This document shows positions 9,179-19,600 of a stretch of DNA of 64,000 nucleotides, piece by piece (within the stretch, counting starts at the first letter, position 1; each line of letters begins with the position of its first letter). Below the pieces are notes generated by a model, which saw only the letters and a list, made by a program, of their open reading frames with translations, ran no database searches and was not told the DNA's origin. The stretch comes from a virus, in IMG/VR virus record IMGVR_UViG_3300020192_000008, positions 43,273 through 107,272 of that record. One strand, given 5' to 3'. Position numbers and translations under genes: made by a program.

Positions 9179-11356
9179 TAACGCCTGCTGGAACGCCAGC
9201 GTCTTGAGACCCTCGATGACATCCTCGAGGTACTTCACGCACTTCTCGAGAGGGCCCTGGGGGATTTTCGAGAGCCCGAGCCTCGACGACATCAGCAGCT
9301 CACAGAGCTTCGCCTGCGTGCTGTTGATCTCCGGCAGGTAGGAGACGAACGTGTGGATGTTCTCGGGGTTCACGAAGCCGATGGAGAGGATCGTGTCGAC
9401 CGAGGTGGGGTCGGGGATGAAGGCCGCCTCCTTGAAGAGGTTGCGCTTGAGGTCGAAGGCGGGGCTCGAAGCGAGCTTCTCCTGGGACTTCCTGCGCGAG
9501 GCCATCTTCACCGACTCGGCAGGCTGGATGTGCCGGCCCACCCGGACGTCGACCGGCATGCCATGGGCAATCGCCTGGGCAAGCTTCGTCTGGGCGTAGC
9601 CGAGGTCTGTACCCAGGCCACCCAACAGGAAGAGCGAGTCGTCGAACGACAGGAAGTGCTTCTCGTCAGACGCCAGCTTGTCGATGGGGAAGCCCTCGAA
9701 CGAGAAGCTGTTGACGCCCCCCGCCCTCACGGTCACCGAAGCAAGCTTCCGCTGGGCGTGCGCCACCTTGTTCCCGCCCTCAGGGGCGCTCACCAGGACA
9801 ACGCTTTCGGCCTTGCCCATGCCCATCCACTTGTAGTCCTTGGGCAGGAGGAACGTACCCTCATCAGCCTGGGTGGGCTTCTGGATGTTGGGCTGCAGAG
9901 AGACTGTGCACTCGCGACCATCGTAGGTCTCGACGTGCAGCTTCTGCTCCCCGTCCGTGACCTTCCCCTTGATGGTCATGGGGATGGTCGCCTCTGTCTC
10001 GTCACCACTCTGACGAACGAACACGCCGGTGCCCGTGGGGGAACCGAACATGAGCTCGCCGTTGGTGCTCTGCAGGCTACCGGCGATCTCCGGCTGCACA
10101 GCCGCCGCCGACCCGTTCGTGAACAGGGCGATGGGCAGAACTGTGCCGTCGAGGTCAGTCAGGTTGGGGAATACGAGCCCCATCATCTCGGTGCCCTCCT
10201 CGTTCTGCACCTTGTACGTGCCGAACTCGGTGATGGGCTTGAGGTCTGCCAGCGGGGCGCCTTCACCCACGGCATCGTCAGTGACGGTGACCGAGCCATG
10301 CTCATCGGCATCCTGGGCGAGCTTCACCCCGAAGTGCTTGATGATGTCGCCTCGGCTGACGGAGTGAGCCTCCTTGACCTGCCAGTACTTGTGGTTCGCC
10401 TCCTTGACCCGGTAGCCCACGTTCTCCTTCGAGACCTGGATGACCGAGGGGCGGATGGCGCTCTCCATCGAGGAAGCCACCTTCTCGCTGGTCACCTGGT
10501 TGGTGTTCCAGATCTTGTTGATGGAGGGGAGGGTGGCGTGGGCGTTCTTCACGTACGCCTGTTGAACCCCAACGTCCTTCATCTCGTGGGCGAAGGAAGT
10601 AAGGTCGGAGCTCAGTGCTGTCGGAAGGATGGCCTCGAGCAGAGAGGCTGACTTCTCCACACCAGTCAGGTCATGACCCGAGGTCTTGAGGTCAGACTCG
10701 TTCGGGTCCTTCTTGAAGCCCTTGAGCTTCTTGGCATCGACACCAAGCACCTTCGACAGGCGCTCTGCGAACTGCGCCTTGTTCTTGTCTTCGGCCGTCT
10801 TGGTCTCAACGTGCAGCTGCTCACGCAGGTAGTACTCGAGATCTGAGCTGGTCTTGCCCATCATCCCGCCGGCGCCACCCATGCCGCTGCCATCCCGGTG
10901 GGGCGGGTAGATCTGACTGGCCATCGACGTGTCACCTGGCGTCTTGCTGGTGACATCGAAGGTCTGTGGGCGGAAGAGGGCTTCCTTCAGACGCCGCTCG
11001 GTGAGGGGAAGAACCTTCGAGTCACCAGTAACGATGAGGTCGAGGGGCTGAAGCTTCTTGTCCTTGACCACCACCGGGATGCGAACCGACTTCACGCCCA
11101 CGGCGTCCTTGGCCTGGTCGCTTGCGCCTTGCTGCAGCTCGGTCTTGTTGGAGATCTCAATGTGGCCGAATGCAAAGCCACGCTCACCATCGATTCGATC
11201 CATCACCGTGTGAGGCTCGAAGTCCGAGATGAAGGGGATCTGCTTGTACGCTTCCTGCAAGATCTCCTGCGACCACTGGTTCGGGTCTTCAGGAAGAACA
11301 GTCTCAGCGGCCGTCTTCTGGATCGGCAGGATGGAGTCGAGGTAGAGGTTCGTCAT
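9179..11356 (-). CDS. Large virion protein rich in Lys-x-Ala motifs, ends at TTA
   Basis: 725 residues to the first of two tandem in-frame TTA codons (9181-9179 and 9175-9173). The standard-code frame runs to 8675, but the extra 168 residues are a wrong-frame reading of the next gene. At least a dozen Lys-x-Ala motifs occur (QKTAA, TKTAE, EKSAS, EKVAS, VKLAQ, RKLAS, DKLAS, TKLAQ, VKMAS, EKLAS, FKEAA). A Gly/Met-rich linker lies near residues 165-180 and the middle is beta-rich. It lies between a hydrophobic tail protein and the packaging genes. Family unknown; a large inner-capsid or tail-associated protein is likely. Confidence 0.72.
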
Positions 11357-11366
11357 CGTTCTTCTC

Positions 11367-12020
11367 TCAGGTTCCTGTCGCCAGGGTGGCCTTCATGGCT
11401 GCCCATGCGGTTGGGCTCTTAGTAACGAGAATAATACCGGAGCATACCTCGGTAGGGGCAATGCTGTACGGGCCGTAAGAAAGGCCTCCGGTGAAGCTAC
11501 CGCTGATCGACGAGCCAGCTGAAGACAGCATTACGTCCTCGAACGAGAGCAAGAACACCGGTCCTGCGCTCAGGCTTGCGGCCAGTTGAGCTGCAAAAGA
11601 CACGGCCGGAAGCTTCACTGCAAGAGAGCCCTGGATGAGTGCTTCAAGTCCGCCGATCTGAATGGCAAGAGCTGCAGCCAGGGAAGCCATGGCGGAGATC
11701 TGCCCAGTGGCTTCAACAGAGATGGTCGGGATAGCGCCCGATAGAGCCAGGGCAATCTGAGCTTGTAGAGCTGCGATGCCAGCGAGAGCAATCTGAAACC
11801 CGAGGAACGGGTTGGAGATGTTCAAGCCGATGTCAAAGCTTGCCTGCAGGGCTGCTGAGAGCTGCGCCTGGAAGTTGGCCTGCAGGGCCCCAAGACCCAG
11901 TGAGCCAAACAGGGCGAAGTCGATCTGAGCAAGCAACGGGTTCAGGGCCAGGAGAGATGCCTGGGCTGACACGTTGATGGAGCCCAAGGGGGCAGCGAAT
12001 ATGACGCCGTTGTAAGCCAT
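11367..12020 (-). CDS. Ala/Leu/Gln-rich repetitive tail-associated protein
   Basis: 217 residues of very biased composition. From residue 20 to 165 it is a series of amphipathic Ala-, Leu-, Gln- and Ile-rich segments (QANFQAQLSAALQASFDIG, AALQAQIALAL), more beta-solenoid or helical-rod-like than membrane-like. The C-terminal 50 residues are more ordinary. It follows the baseplate spike gene by three bases and is probably co-translated. Possible roles are a needle or tip accessory to the spike, or a tape-like core; none can be proven from sequence. Confidence 0.65.
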   Translation of the reverse strand: MAYNGVIFAAPLGSINVSAQASLLALNPLLAQIDFALFGSLGLGALQANFQAQLSAALQASFDIGLNISNPFLGFQIALAGIAALQAQIALALSGAIPTISVEATGQISAMASLAAALAIQIGGLEALIQGSLAVKLPAVSFAAQLAASLSAGPVFLLSFEDVMLSSAGSSISGSFTGGLSYGPYSIAPTEVCSGIILVTKSPTAWAAMKATLATGT

Positions 12021-12023
12021 GGT

Positions 12024-13220
12024 TCAAACGAGGCACGATGCTTCGCCCGTGAGGATCATCCCGAAGAGAACAAGGGGAGGACTTCCAGGAACGGGTACTG
12101 GCGTAAAGGGGAAAGTGAGTTGCACCAATGCCCCCTGAGCAGCCACGGGCTTGGAGCCCTTGCCCAGGCGAACAATGCTTCCCTTGACGTGGGCCAGAGC
12201 TCCGCCATCGAGAACCATACCGTTCTTGGCCTTCATCAAGATCTGATTCTCGCTCTCGAGAGTCAGGTCTTCTTTGCTCTTGATGTAGATCTTCTTCTTC
12301 GAGGTGAGAGCCACGTTGCCCTGCGCCCTGAGGAAGACGCCACCAGCCTTGTCGAAGAAGAACCTCATGACAACCTTGTCACGGGTCTTGTTGTCGATGG
12401 GGTCCCCTGTGTCTGCGTTGAATCCCTTGGGGGCTATCACGCACTCAACCACGATCTGCTCCTTACCGATGCTGAGCAAGTCGAGCAGGCCCTGCTCACC
12501 ACCATCACCCGATGGCTCGATGATGGGGTCATGAATCTTGCCCACCTTCACCCGAACATCTGCCTCTTCATCATTGGCCAGGATGCGAAAGGTGTGGGTG
12601 TACTCGCTGGGTAGGTCCTGGTAAGCCGGGCCTTCTTGGATGCCCCAAAGAACAGACCCACCGTGGTTGTGGTGGGCATAGTTCTTCGTCATCTGCATCA
12701 ACGTATCGGTGAGCGGGATGTAGATGCTCTGGCAGATCTCCGAGCAGCCGATCTGCAATACACCGCCCCGATGAAGGATAACGAAGTTGCCATCCCTCGT
12801 ACGGAACCAGATGTCACCCGGCTTGGCCTTGGGCCTACCCCCTGAGAAAGTCGCGCTAGTCGAGCTCTTGTTCGGCTGGTTGTTCGACTGCGTTCCCTTG
12901 GGCGCGTCCGGAGCTGCCTGGTCGTTGTACTCAACCGGCATGATGAACGAGCTCACGTAAGGGGGTGAGCTGTCGGAGGGGACGGTGACCATGCACTTGG
13001 CACCAACCTCGGGGAAGACGTAAGCGCCCTCCCCGTTGTTGTAGTGCAAGTACATGCTGCCTACTTGGATGCCAGCAAACCTATGCCGGTCGAACTGGCT
13101 GATGACATCCACCGTCCAGTTCGCCAGGTTGACGCCGACGATCTTCCCTTGAAGAACGTACGACTCAACGTTCCCCTCCATGAAGGTGAACGAGGTGCGG
13201 AAGCGTTGGATGCCTTGCAT
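12024..13220 (-). CDS. Baseplate spike protein (gpV/gp5-like OB fold and beta-helix)
   Basis: 398 residues. The N-terminal 100 residues look like the OB-fold of baseplate assembly protein V/gp5 (GKIVGVNLANWTVDV, then VFPEVGAKCMVTVPSD). The C-terminal part has the alternating polar/hydrophobic strands typical of the triple beta-helix spike (VALTSKKKIYIKSKEDLTLE). It would form the membrane-puncturing tip of a contractile tail. The ATG overlaps the RNA polymerase stop as TGATG, so it is translated directly after that gene. No lysozyme domain is present between the OB fold and the helix. Confidence 0.75.
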   Translation of the reverse strand: MQGIQRFRTSFTFMEGNVESYVLQGKIVGVNLANWTVDVISQFDRHRFAGIQVGSMYLHYNNGEGAYVFPEVGAKCMVTVPSDSSPPYVSSFIMPVEYNDQAAPDAPKGTQSNNQPNKSSTSATFSGGRPKAKPGDIWFRTRDGNFVILHRGGVLQIGCSEICQSIYIPLTDTLMQMTKNYAHHNHGGSVLWGIQEGPAYQDLPSEYTHTFRILANDEEADVRVKVGKIHDPIIEPSGDGGEQGLLDLLSIGKEQIVVECVIAPKGFNADTGDPIDNKTRDKVVMRFFFDKAGGVFLRAQGNVALTSKKKIYIKSKEDLTLESENQILMKAKNGMVLDGGALAHVKGSIVRLGKGSKPVAAQGALVQLTFPFTPVPVPGSPPLVLFGMILTGEASCLV

Positions 13221-16200
13221 CAGTAGCTGTGCTCCGACACGTTCTCGAGGTGCTTGTAGCCAGGCAGCTTCGACTGGTTCTTGTTCAGACCAAACTCAGC
13301 GCCGTAGGCAATCGCGGGGATCGGGTGGCTGCCGTGCAAGTTGCTCTTCGACCGCATGGCTGCGCCCTCGGCGATGGTGTCGCGGAGGTTGCGGTGCTGC
13401 AGCTTCGCCATCCAGTCTTCCTGCAGTTCGAGGGGCATCATGTTGACGCCCTTCAGAACAGGGGTGTGCTCGATGGGCTTCTTGCCCGCTTTGGCCAGGT
13501 CGTTGTTCATCTTCTGCACCATGCTCAGGGGCTGGAACTCGCCGCGCAGAATGCCCTCTGAGTCCCCAGGATGCACGACCTTCGTGAGGTTTGACATGGC
13601 TTTGACGACTACTTCGACATGGCGGCGCTTGATGCCCTCGTCCTTGTAGAGGGAGTACATCTCGCTTACGAGGTGGTTCTGCACCTTGTCGATGGAGCCA
13701 GTGGCCTTGTAGAGGTCGTGCGGGTTGAGCACGGTTCGGTGGGGGTCGGACAGAGACTGCCCAGCCTCGATGTGGTCACCGATCTTGGGGGGCGCCCAGC
13801 TGAGCAGGTTCTCCTGGCCTGGCAGCAGGTGGTGCAGAGGCATGCCTGTCTGGTCCTTGCCGACATGGTGAGGGCGCTTGCCGACCCACACGTTCACGCC
13901 CGTCGCTGTGTTCTCCACCTTCTCCACCTTGCCCGAGACCATGGCCAGGGAGGCCGCGTTGGGGATCTTCTGGGGGAGCATGGCGAGCTGCTCGAAGCGG
14001 CCGAAGCCCGACACAGCGGCTGAGGCACCACCGGCGACACCGCCAGTGTGGAACTCCTTCATGGTGAGCTGCACGGCTCGCTCACCGAGCGTGTGGCTTG
14101 AGAGCACCCCGATGTTGTCGCCGATGTTGTGCATGTGGCCAGTTGAAGACAGGCCTACGCACTTCTGGCAGATGCCCTTCTCATGCTCACACCGCAGCGG
14201 GCTACGCACCACGATCTTGGCATTCTTATCGGCGGCCTTGATCTGCGCGACCTTGTCGGGGGTGAGCAGCTCCCCGGCCTTGATGTGTACGTGCCCAGCC
14301 TTGAAGTCGGAAGCCAGCAGGCGATCGTGTACATCCTTCTCGTTGATGTGCAGAGAGATGCCCCTGGTCGTCCCGCAGTCGGGCTGGGTCACGAGGATGT
14401 CCATCGTGTTGTTCTGCAGCAGCTTGGACATGTAGCCAGGTTCCTGGGTCTCCTGAACCTTCATGACCGAGCCCCTGCGAGCTCCGTGCATCTGCGTCCA
14501 GTACCCGGCCATATCGAGGCCTTCGGAGTAGCTCTTCGTAACAGGCAGCGGGATGACCCTGTTGTTCGCGTCCGTGAGCAGCATGGGCGCAATCTTCATC
14601 TGCTTGTACTGAGCCCACGACGGCTTAGCCCCAGCCTTGTACATGATGTACAAGTTGTCCATCTTCTTGTCGGCTTCGATCTTGTGGGCGTCGCCGATCT
14701 CCTTGTCGGCCTTCATGTAGATGTCAACGATACGACGCTCCTTGTCGTTCTTGTTGACCCTACTAGCCCGAACAGCATCCGCCTCCTTGTGAGCGCCGAC
14801 GAGCACCTTGTCTCGACCGATCTTGTCCGTCTGGAAGTCGGCAAGAGAGAGCGTGTGCATGCCCGTGGGTACGAAGATGTTCTTCTTCGGATCGTTGATG
14901 TTGTGAACACCAACGTTAGGCATGGGCACGGTCACCGTGCCGAAAGCCGAGTGGTTGCCCACGTCCTTCAACATGTTGACTGACTTGTCGAACTGATCCT
15001 TGTGGTCTTTGCCGAGCTTGGTGAGCAGTGACTCAAGGCCCTTCTTATCGATACGCATCTCCAGGTTGTGGAGAAGGTCTGCTTGCATGCCGAGCGGCAT
15101 GGTAGTAGCGAGAAGAACCCGGCCAGCGGTCGTCTTCTTACCGTTGAGAGAGACCACGTCGTTGTAGTGGAACTTGCCCCCTCGCACGGCGTCAAGGATG
15201 TCGCCAGGAGTCTTGAACGTATGGCTCGTTTCTTTACCAACCATCGAAAGCTTGTAGAGCCCGATGGCCGAGTCGAGGGTGGGGATGAACGCCACCCGCC
15301 CCGTGTTCTCCATGAAGATATTGTTCGACGGCTTCATGCGGTGCGCTTCGGCAACCGCGTCCCTGTGGATGGGGACGAAGACGCTCATGGTGTCTCCGTC
15401 GAAGTCGGCGTTGAACCCACCGCAGACAAGCGGATGGATCTTGATGGCGTTGCCCTCTACACGCTTAGCCTGAAATCCCTGCACGTTGTACTTGTGAAGG
15501 GCGGGGTCACGCTTGAGCAGGATAGGTCGCTCTTCCATCACGGAGTCGAGGGCCTTGATGACGCTGGGATGATCTTTCTTCGTAAGGAGCTTCTGCGCGT
15601 CGAGAGGGTTCGATGCCGCACCCATCTCCTGAAGCTTCTTGACGATGAAGGGGCGAAACAGATCAAGCGCGTGGTCCTTCGGGAGACCGACCTCATCAAG
15701 CCCCAGCGAGGGCTCTGGGACGATGGTCGAGCGCATGGTCAGGTCCTGCCGCTTCTGGACGACGGACTTCTGGAAGTACCCGTTCTTCGGGGAGGCACCG
15801 GAAATCTGATGAAGGAGCCCCTTGTGCTTTGCCTGAGCGTAGGGGACGTGTATCCCGATGACAGCCTTGACGCCGTCGTAGTAGTTCTGACGAAGCTCCT
15901 TCTTCATCTCGTCGGTCAAGTGCCGCGCCAGCGTCGGGTCCTTGAGCTTATCGTTGACAAGGGCGAACTCCGAGTACAGCTGGTTGATGTCGGCGTACTT
16001 GATGTTGCCATCAGCCATCGGGGACGCCGGCCGAAGGACTGGTGGGATGATGGGCATCTTCGTCATTACGTAGGCTTCTGATGCGCCTACGCCCAACTGA
16101 TCGAGAGCCCTGAGGTACTTCACCTTCTTCAAGACCGGGTCAACCTTGGCCATGGGAACGGAGTTGAGCTCCTTCATCCCGGCGGCCAGGTCCTTCTTCA

Positions 16201-19200
16201 CGTCGACCTTCGAGAGCAGGTGCTGGATGGCCCGACCACCGGTGTGGGCTGCGTCCTTGAGCTCGACGATCTTCCCCTGGTGGTTGATGCCCGACTCGCC
16301 GTGAACGATGGCGTCGAAGTCCTTCTGGGTCAGGCCCGTGAGACTGCGGATGGGGGCCTCGAACACTGGGTTCGGCACCGGCTCTGCGAGATCGATGTGG
16401 CTCCACTTGATGCCGCCGTGCCCACCGGTGAGCTTCTCATCAAAGAGACCACCAGGCCTGGGCTTGAGCTCACCGGACTTGTCGACCTTGGCTTCGAGGC
16501 GTTCAGCTGGCTTGGGCAGGGCCCTGCCAGCCGAGAGCTCCATCACATGCTTGTCCGTCAGGGGCGAGAGGATGAGCTCGTGGCCCTTCTTCTCGATGTT
16601 CACCCCTGAGCCCTTGAGCATGTCCTCGAACTTCTTGAAGGCGAAGGTGCTCTTGGGCGTGGGCAGAGGAGCGCCTGTCTGGATGGCGTTCCACACCTGC
16701 AGGTGCTGGCTTGGCCACTTCTTGCTCTCGTTGGTCTGGGGGTCTTCACCCTCCCCCTTCCACGTCTGCATCTCCCGGATGTTCGCCTTCGCCCCGTGGG
16801 CAAGCAGGGCGTACATACCGAGTGAACCGATGCGCTGACCTGAGCCGGGCTGCAGGTTCTGGTCATAGCGGTCACGGTTGGGTTGACCTGGAAGGCCCAT
16901 GCCCGAAGCCACGGTGACCTTCTTGTCGACCTGGTGAACCAGCTTGAGGATGTGCTGGTGACCCGTCATGGCATGCCCCAGTGATTGCCCCGTGACCGGG
17001 TCGATGAGCTCCTCGGTGTCGTGCAGGCCGTGGCTCTTCAGCTCCGCCTGCACCTTCGCCACCATGTCGACGTCCTTCTGAAAGGCCTGAACGACGTAGG
17101 GCTTACCCGTCTTGATGGCGATCTTCGACGCTGCCGTCTCGAGCAGTTGGCTCACATTCATACGACCAGGCACGCCCGTGGGGTTGAGCGCTACCTCGAT
17201 GGGCTTGCCATCCTTGCTGTGGGGCATCTCATGGTCGGGCAGAACCATGGTGACAATGCCCTTGTTGCCGTACCGACCGGCGAGCTTGTCGCCTGACTGC
17301 ATGGGCTCGTGCGTCTTGACGTGTACCTGCAGGCCACCCTTGCCATTGGTGACAGAGACAACTTCCCCCTCAACCTCTCCCTCCCAGCGCAGGGACTTGT
17401 CGGCATGGCTGCCGGCCAGAGACTTGCGGATGGCCGAGACACCCGTCCTGTCCTTGAGCTCGAAGGGCTTCATGGCCAGGGCCAGGGGATCTCCAGGGGT
17501 GACCTTGGAGCCAACCTTGATGACGCCGTCGTCACCGAAGTTGACCAGCTGCTCCTTCTTGTAGACCCCGGGGTGTTGGATCTGAAACTTGCGGGTGCTC
17601 AGGATGGTGTCGGTGTCGACGGGCACCGTGTGCTTGTGCAAGTGCATCGAGGCGAGCTTCTTGGAAGCCGTCTCGCTGATGACAACGCCGTCCTCGAAGT
17701 TGTACCCCTTGAAGGGGATGAAGGCGACGCGCAGGTTTGAGCCAAGCGCGAGAACGCCATCCTTCGAGTAGTTGGTGTCAGCGACTGTCTCGCCCTTCTT
17801 CACCTTGTCACCCACCTTCACAAGAGCGCTCGAGTGGAGCACGCTCTTCGTGTCATTGGTCGGGTAGTGGTTGTAGAGAGGGACGTCGTGCTTGTCGCCG
17901 TTCTTGTCCTTGATGACGATGTTGTCAGCGTGGATTGAATGCACGACACCATCAGCCGTTGCTTGGTGCGAAGCCTGGCTGCCAAGCACGGCCTCGAAGC
18001 TCTGAAGGCCTGGCGTGTAGACGCCGGTGCCCACCTGAACGAGAGGCGCTTCTCGGTTGACGAGGGAGATAGACTGCTCGATGTGGCGGGTGGCCATCGA
18101 CACGCGGTTGCCCGAGCAGTTGTTCATGAACGGCACGAGGTTCGATGTCATGTTGAACACCTGGCTCGAGTGCTTCATGACGTAGTGGGCATCCTTGAAG
18201 GGGATGGGGCCCATGTCGTTGTCGTCTTGGGCGGCCTGCACCGTCTTGCTCAGTGGGACCGGCTTGCCGTTCTCCCACTTCACCTGGTCTGCCAGCACCA
18301 CGCTTGACTTCATGAACAGAGCAGGGGGGACCAAGTCCATCTTGCCCGTCTTGAGGTTGTACAGGGGGACAACAGGATCGTTACCCAGCTTCCGTACACC
18401 GAGAGGCAAGCGCAACGTCACGCCAGTCTTCGAGCCTTCGGGCGTGTTCACGGGATCGAGAAAGCCGAAGTGGCTCTTGTTGAGCATCTTCGCTTCGTTG
18501 GTGACAGCCTGCTCACTCTGGATGCCGCCCGAACCCATGATGGTAGTCTGCATTGCAGAGCTCATCATCTCGACCGGGTTGATCTGAGAAGCCACACGAG
18601 CTGCAGAGTTCTTGTGGAACGACTGCTTGATCGGCTCGTTGAACATCTCGAGCTTTACGATCTCCCTGATGTCGCTCTTCGAGTTGATGTTCCTCGATGC
18701 CTTCATGGCGATGGTTCGACCAGCCGCCTTGATCTTGTCGTGGGCGAAGTCTCCAGCTGAACGCAGGTCCTTGAAGATGAGGCTGTCCCGGTCATCCTCT
18801 GGGTGACCCGCCTGCACCTTGAGCATCTTCTGCGTCGCCAGGTGCAAGGCCTCACCACTCACGTGATCGATGGGCTTGCCCAGCGTGACGGACGTAGCGT
18901 CAGTACGCATCTTCGAGTTCTGCATCGCCTCGAAGAAGTGCGTCTCAGCAACCTCCTTCGAGATAGGTGCCTCTTTGCGGTCTGACTTGTAGAAGCGCTC
19001 GAGCGTACCGGCGGCACCACGGGCATTCTTGTTGGCCGCGAAGATCTCTTTGCCCCAGCTCTTCTCGAGATCGTCGTCAGAGATGCCCATCGTCTTGATG
19101 AGCGGATAGAGCGGCAGTTTGCTCTTGTTGTACTCCATGTAGAACTGCTTCGACTTCTCATCGAAGAGCACATCGAATGGAGCCTTGCCCTGAACGTTGA

Positions 19201-19600
19201 AGCGTGTCTCGAGCTCACCGTTCTGACGACGACGCGTGTAGGCACCGGGCTTGAGTTGCCACTGATTGTCGACCTGGTACTCCTGCCCATCCATGATGTA
19301 GGAGTAGCGCTGAGTCTGACGGGGGATCTCCGCGATGCGTACGCGGCGTTGATCCACCACTTTGCCAGTGGCGTTATCAACGAGACGCATGTGCCCGTAG
19401 ACTGGAGCAGAGAAGCTGCCGCCGTTGATCTTCGCCTTGTGTTGGACCCTCAAGTCATCGGGGTGTAGCTCATCCTTTACTTCAAGCTTGTCAAGGTGAA
19501 GGGTCTGCACCTTCCCCTTCATAGGGAAGTTCGTCTGGATGCCTTCCAGCGTTCTATCGCGGAAGTGCTCGAACGCTTCTTGAGGGTCTAGATGAGCCAT
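13220..19600 (-). CDS. rpoBC: Fused beta-beta' multisubunit-type RNA polymerase
   Basis: 2126 residues in one frame. The beta half has a TPEG segment near 383, GYNFEDGVVIS near 632, GDKLAGRYGNKG near 767, LNPTGVPGRMN and GQRIGSLGMYALLAHGA near 920. The beta' half follows with PPVLRP, a degenerate LLKRDPALHKY, the metal-binding NADFDGD at 1397-1403, a bridge/trigger-loop region (HGARRGSVMKV) near 1705, a CxxxxxxCxxC zinc motif near 1805 and VQLTMKEFHTGG near 1848. Escherichia coli beta plus beta' total about 2750 residues, so this is a reduced fusion. No alpha, omega or sigma gene is visible. It heads the minus-strand baseplate operon and may be a virion-packaged or late polymerase. Confidence 0.95.
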   Translation of the reverse strand: MAHLDPQEAFEHFRDRTLEGIQTNFPMKGKVQTLHLDKLEVKDELHPDDLRVQHKAKINGGSFSAPVYGHMRLVDNATGKVVDQRRVRIAEIPRQTQRYSYIMDGQEYQVDNQWQLKPGAYTRRRQNGELETRFNVQGKAPFDVLFDEKSKQFYMEYNKSKLPLYPLIKTMGISDDDLEKSWGKEIFAANKNARGAAGTLERFYKSDRKEAPISKEVAETHFFEAMQNSKMRTDATSVTLGKPIDHVSGEALHLATQKMLKVQAGHPEDDRDSLIFKDLRSAGDFAHDKIKAAGRTIAMKASRNINSKSDIREIVKLEMFNEPIKQSFHKNSAARVASQINPVEMMSSAMQTTIMGSGGIQSEQAVTNEAKMLNKSHFGFLDPVNTPEGSKTGVTLRLPLGVRKLGNDPVVPLYNLKTGKMDLVPPALFMKSSVVLADQVKWENGKPVPLSKTVQAAQDDNDMGPIPFKDAHYVMKHSSQVFNMTSNLVPFMNNCSGNRVSMATRHIEQSISLVNREAPLVQVGTGVYTPGLQSFEAVLGSQASHQATADGVVHSIHADNIVIKDKNGDKHDVPLYNHYPTNDTKSVLHSSALVKVGDKVKKGETVADTNYSKDGVLALGSNLRVAFIPFKGYNFEDGVVISETASKKLASMHLHKHTVPVDTDTILSTRKFQIQHPGVYKKEQLVNFGDDGVIKVGSKVTPGDPLALAMKPFELKDRTGVSAIRKSLAGSHADKSLRWEGEVEGEVVSVTNGKGGLQVHVKTHEPMQSGDKLAGRYGNKGIVTMVLPDHEMPHSKDGKPIEVALNPTGVPGRMNVSQLLETAASKIAIKTGKPYVVQAFQKDVDMVAKVQAELKSHGLHDTEELIDPVTGQSLGHAMTGHQHILKLVHQVDKKVTVASGMGLPGQPNRDRYDQNLQPGSGQRIGSLGMYALLAHGAKANIREMQTWKGEGEDPQTNESKKWPSQHLQVWNAIQTGAPLPTPKSTFAFKKFEDMLKGSGVNIEKKGHELILSPLTDKHVMELSAGRALPKPAERLEAKVDKSGELKPRPGGLFDEKLTGGHGGIKWSHIDLAEPVPNPVFEAPIRSLTGLTQKDFDAIVHGESGINHQGKIVELKDAAHTGGRAIQHLLSKVDVKKDLAAGMKELNSVPMAKVDPVLKKVKYLRALDQLGVGASEAYVMTKMPIIPPVLRPASPMADGNIKYADINQLYSEFALVNDKLKDPTLARHLTDEMKKELRQNYYDGVKAVIGIHVPYAQAKHKGLLHQISGASPKNGYFQKSVVQKRQDLTMRSTIVPEPSLGLDEVGLPKDHALDLFRPFIVKKLQEMGAASNPLDAQKLLTKKDHPSVIKALDSVMEERPILLKRDPALHKYNVQGFQAKRVEGNAIKIHPLVCGGFNADFDGDTMSVFVPIHRDAVAEAHRMKPSNNIFMENTGRVAFIPTLDSAIGLYKLSMVGKETSHTFKTPGDILDAVRGGKFHYNDVVSLNGKKTTAGRVLLATTMPLGMQADLLHNLEMRIDKKGLESLLTKLGKDHKDQFDKSVNMLKDVGNHSAFGTVTVPMPNVGVHNINDPKKNIFVPTGMHTLSLADFQTDKIGRDKVLVGAHKEADAVRASRVNKNDKERRIVDIYMKADKEIGDAHKIEADKKMDNLYIMYKAGAKPSWAQYKQMKIAPMLLTDANNRVIPLPVTKSYSEGLDMAGYWTQMHGARRGSVMKVQETQEPGYMSKLLQNNTMDILVTQPDCGTTRGISLHINEKDVHDRLLASDFKAGHVHIKAGELLTPDKVAQIKAADKNAKIVVRSPLRCEHEKGICQKCVGLSSTGHMHNIGDNIGVLSSHTLGERAVQLTMKEFHTGGVAGGASAAVSGFGRFEQLAMLPQKIPNAASLAMVSGKVEKVENTATGVNVWVGKRPHHVGKDQTGMPLHHLLPGQENLLSWAPPKIGDHIEAGQSLSDPHRTVLNPHDLYKATGSIDKVQNHLVSEMYSLYKDEGIKRRHVEVVVKAMSNLTKVVHPGDSEGILRGEFQPLSMVQKMNNDLAKAGKKPIEHTPVLKGVNMMPLELQEDWMAKLQHRNLRDTIAEGAAMRSKSNLHGSHPIPAIAYGAEFGLNKNQSKLPGYKHLENVSEHSY

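Noticed and set aside
9353-10651. Long plus-strand open frame (432 codons) in the virion region
   Set aside because: Antisense to the 725-residue virion gene; Val/Leu/Arg/Gly/His-rich, no ribosome site, no overlap with other plus genes. Long antisense frames are expected at this GC content.
15068-16081. Plus-strand open frame opposite the RNA polymerase
   Set aside because: Composition is that of an antisense shadow; the minus strand carries unmistakable polymerase motifs.
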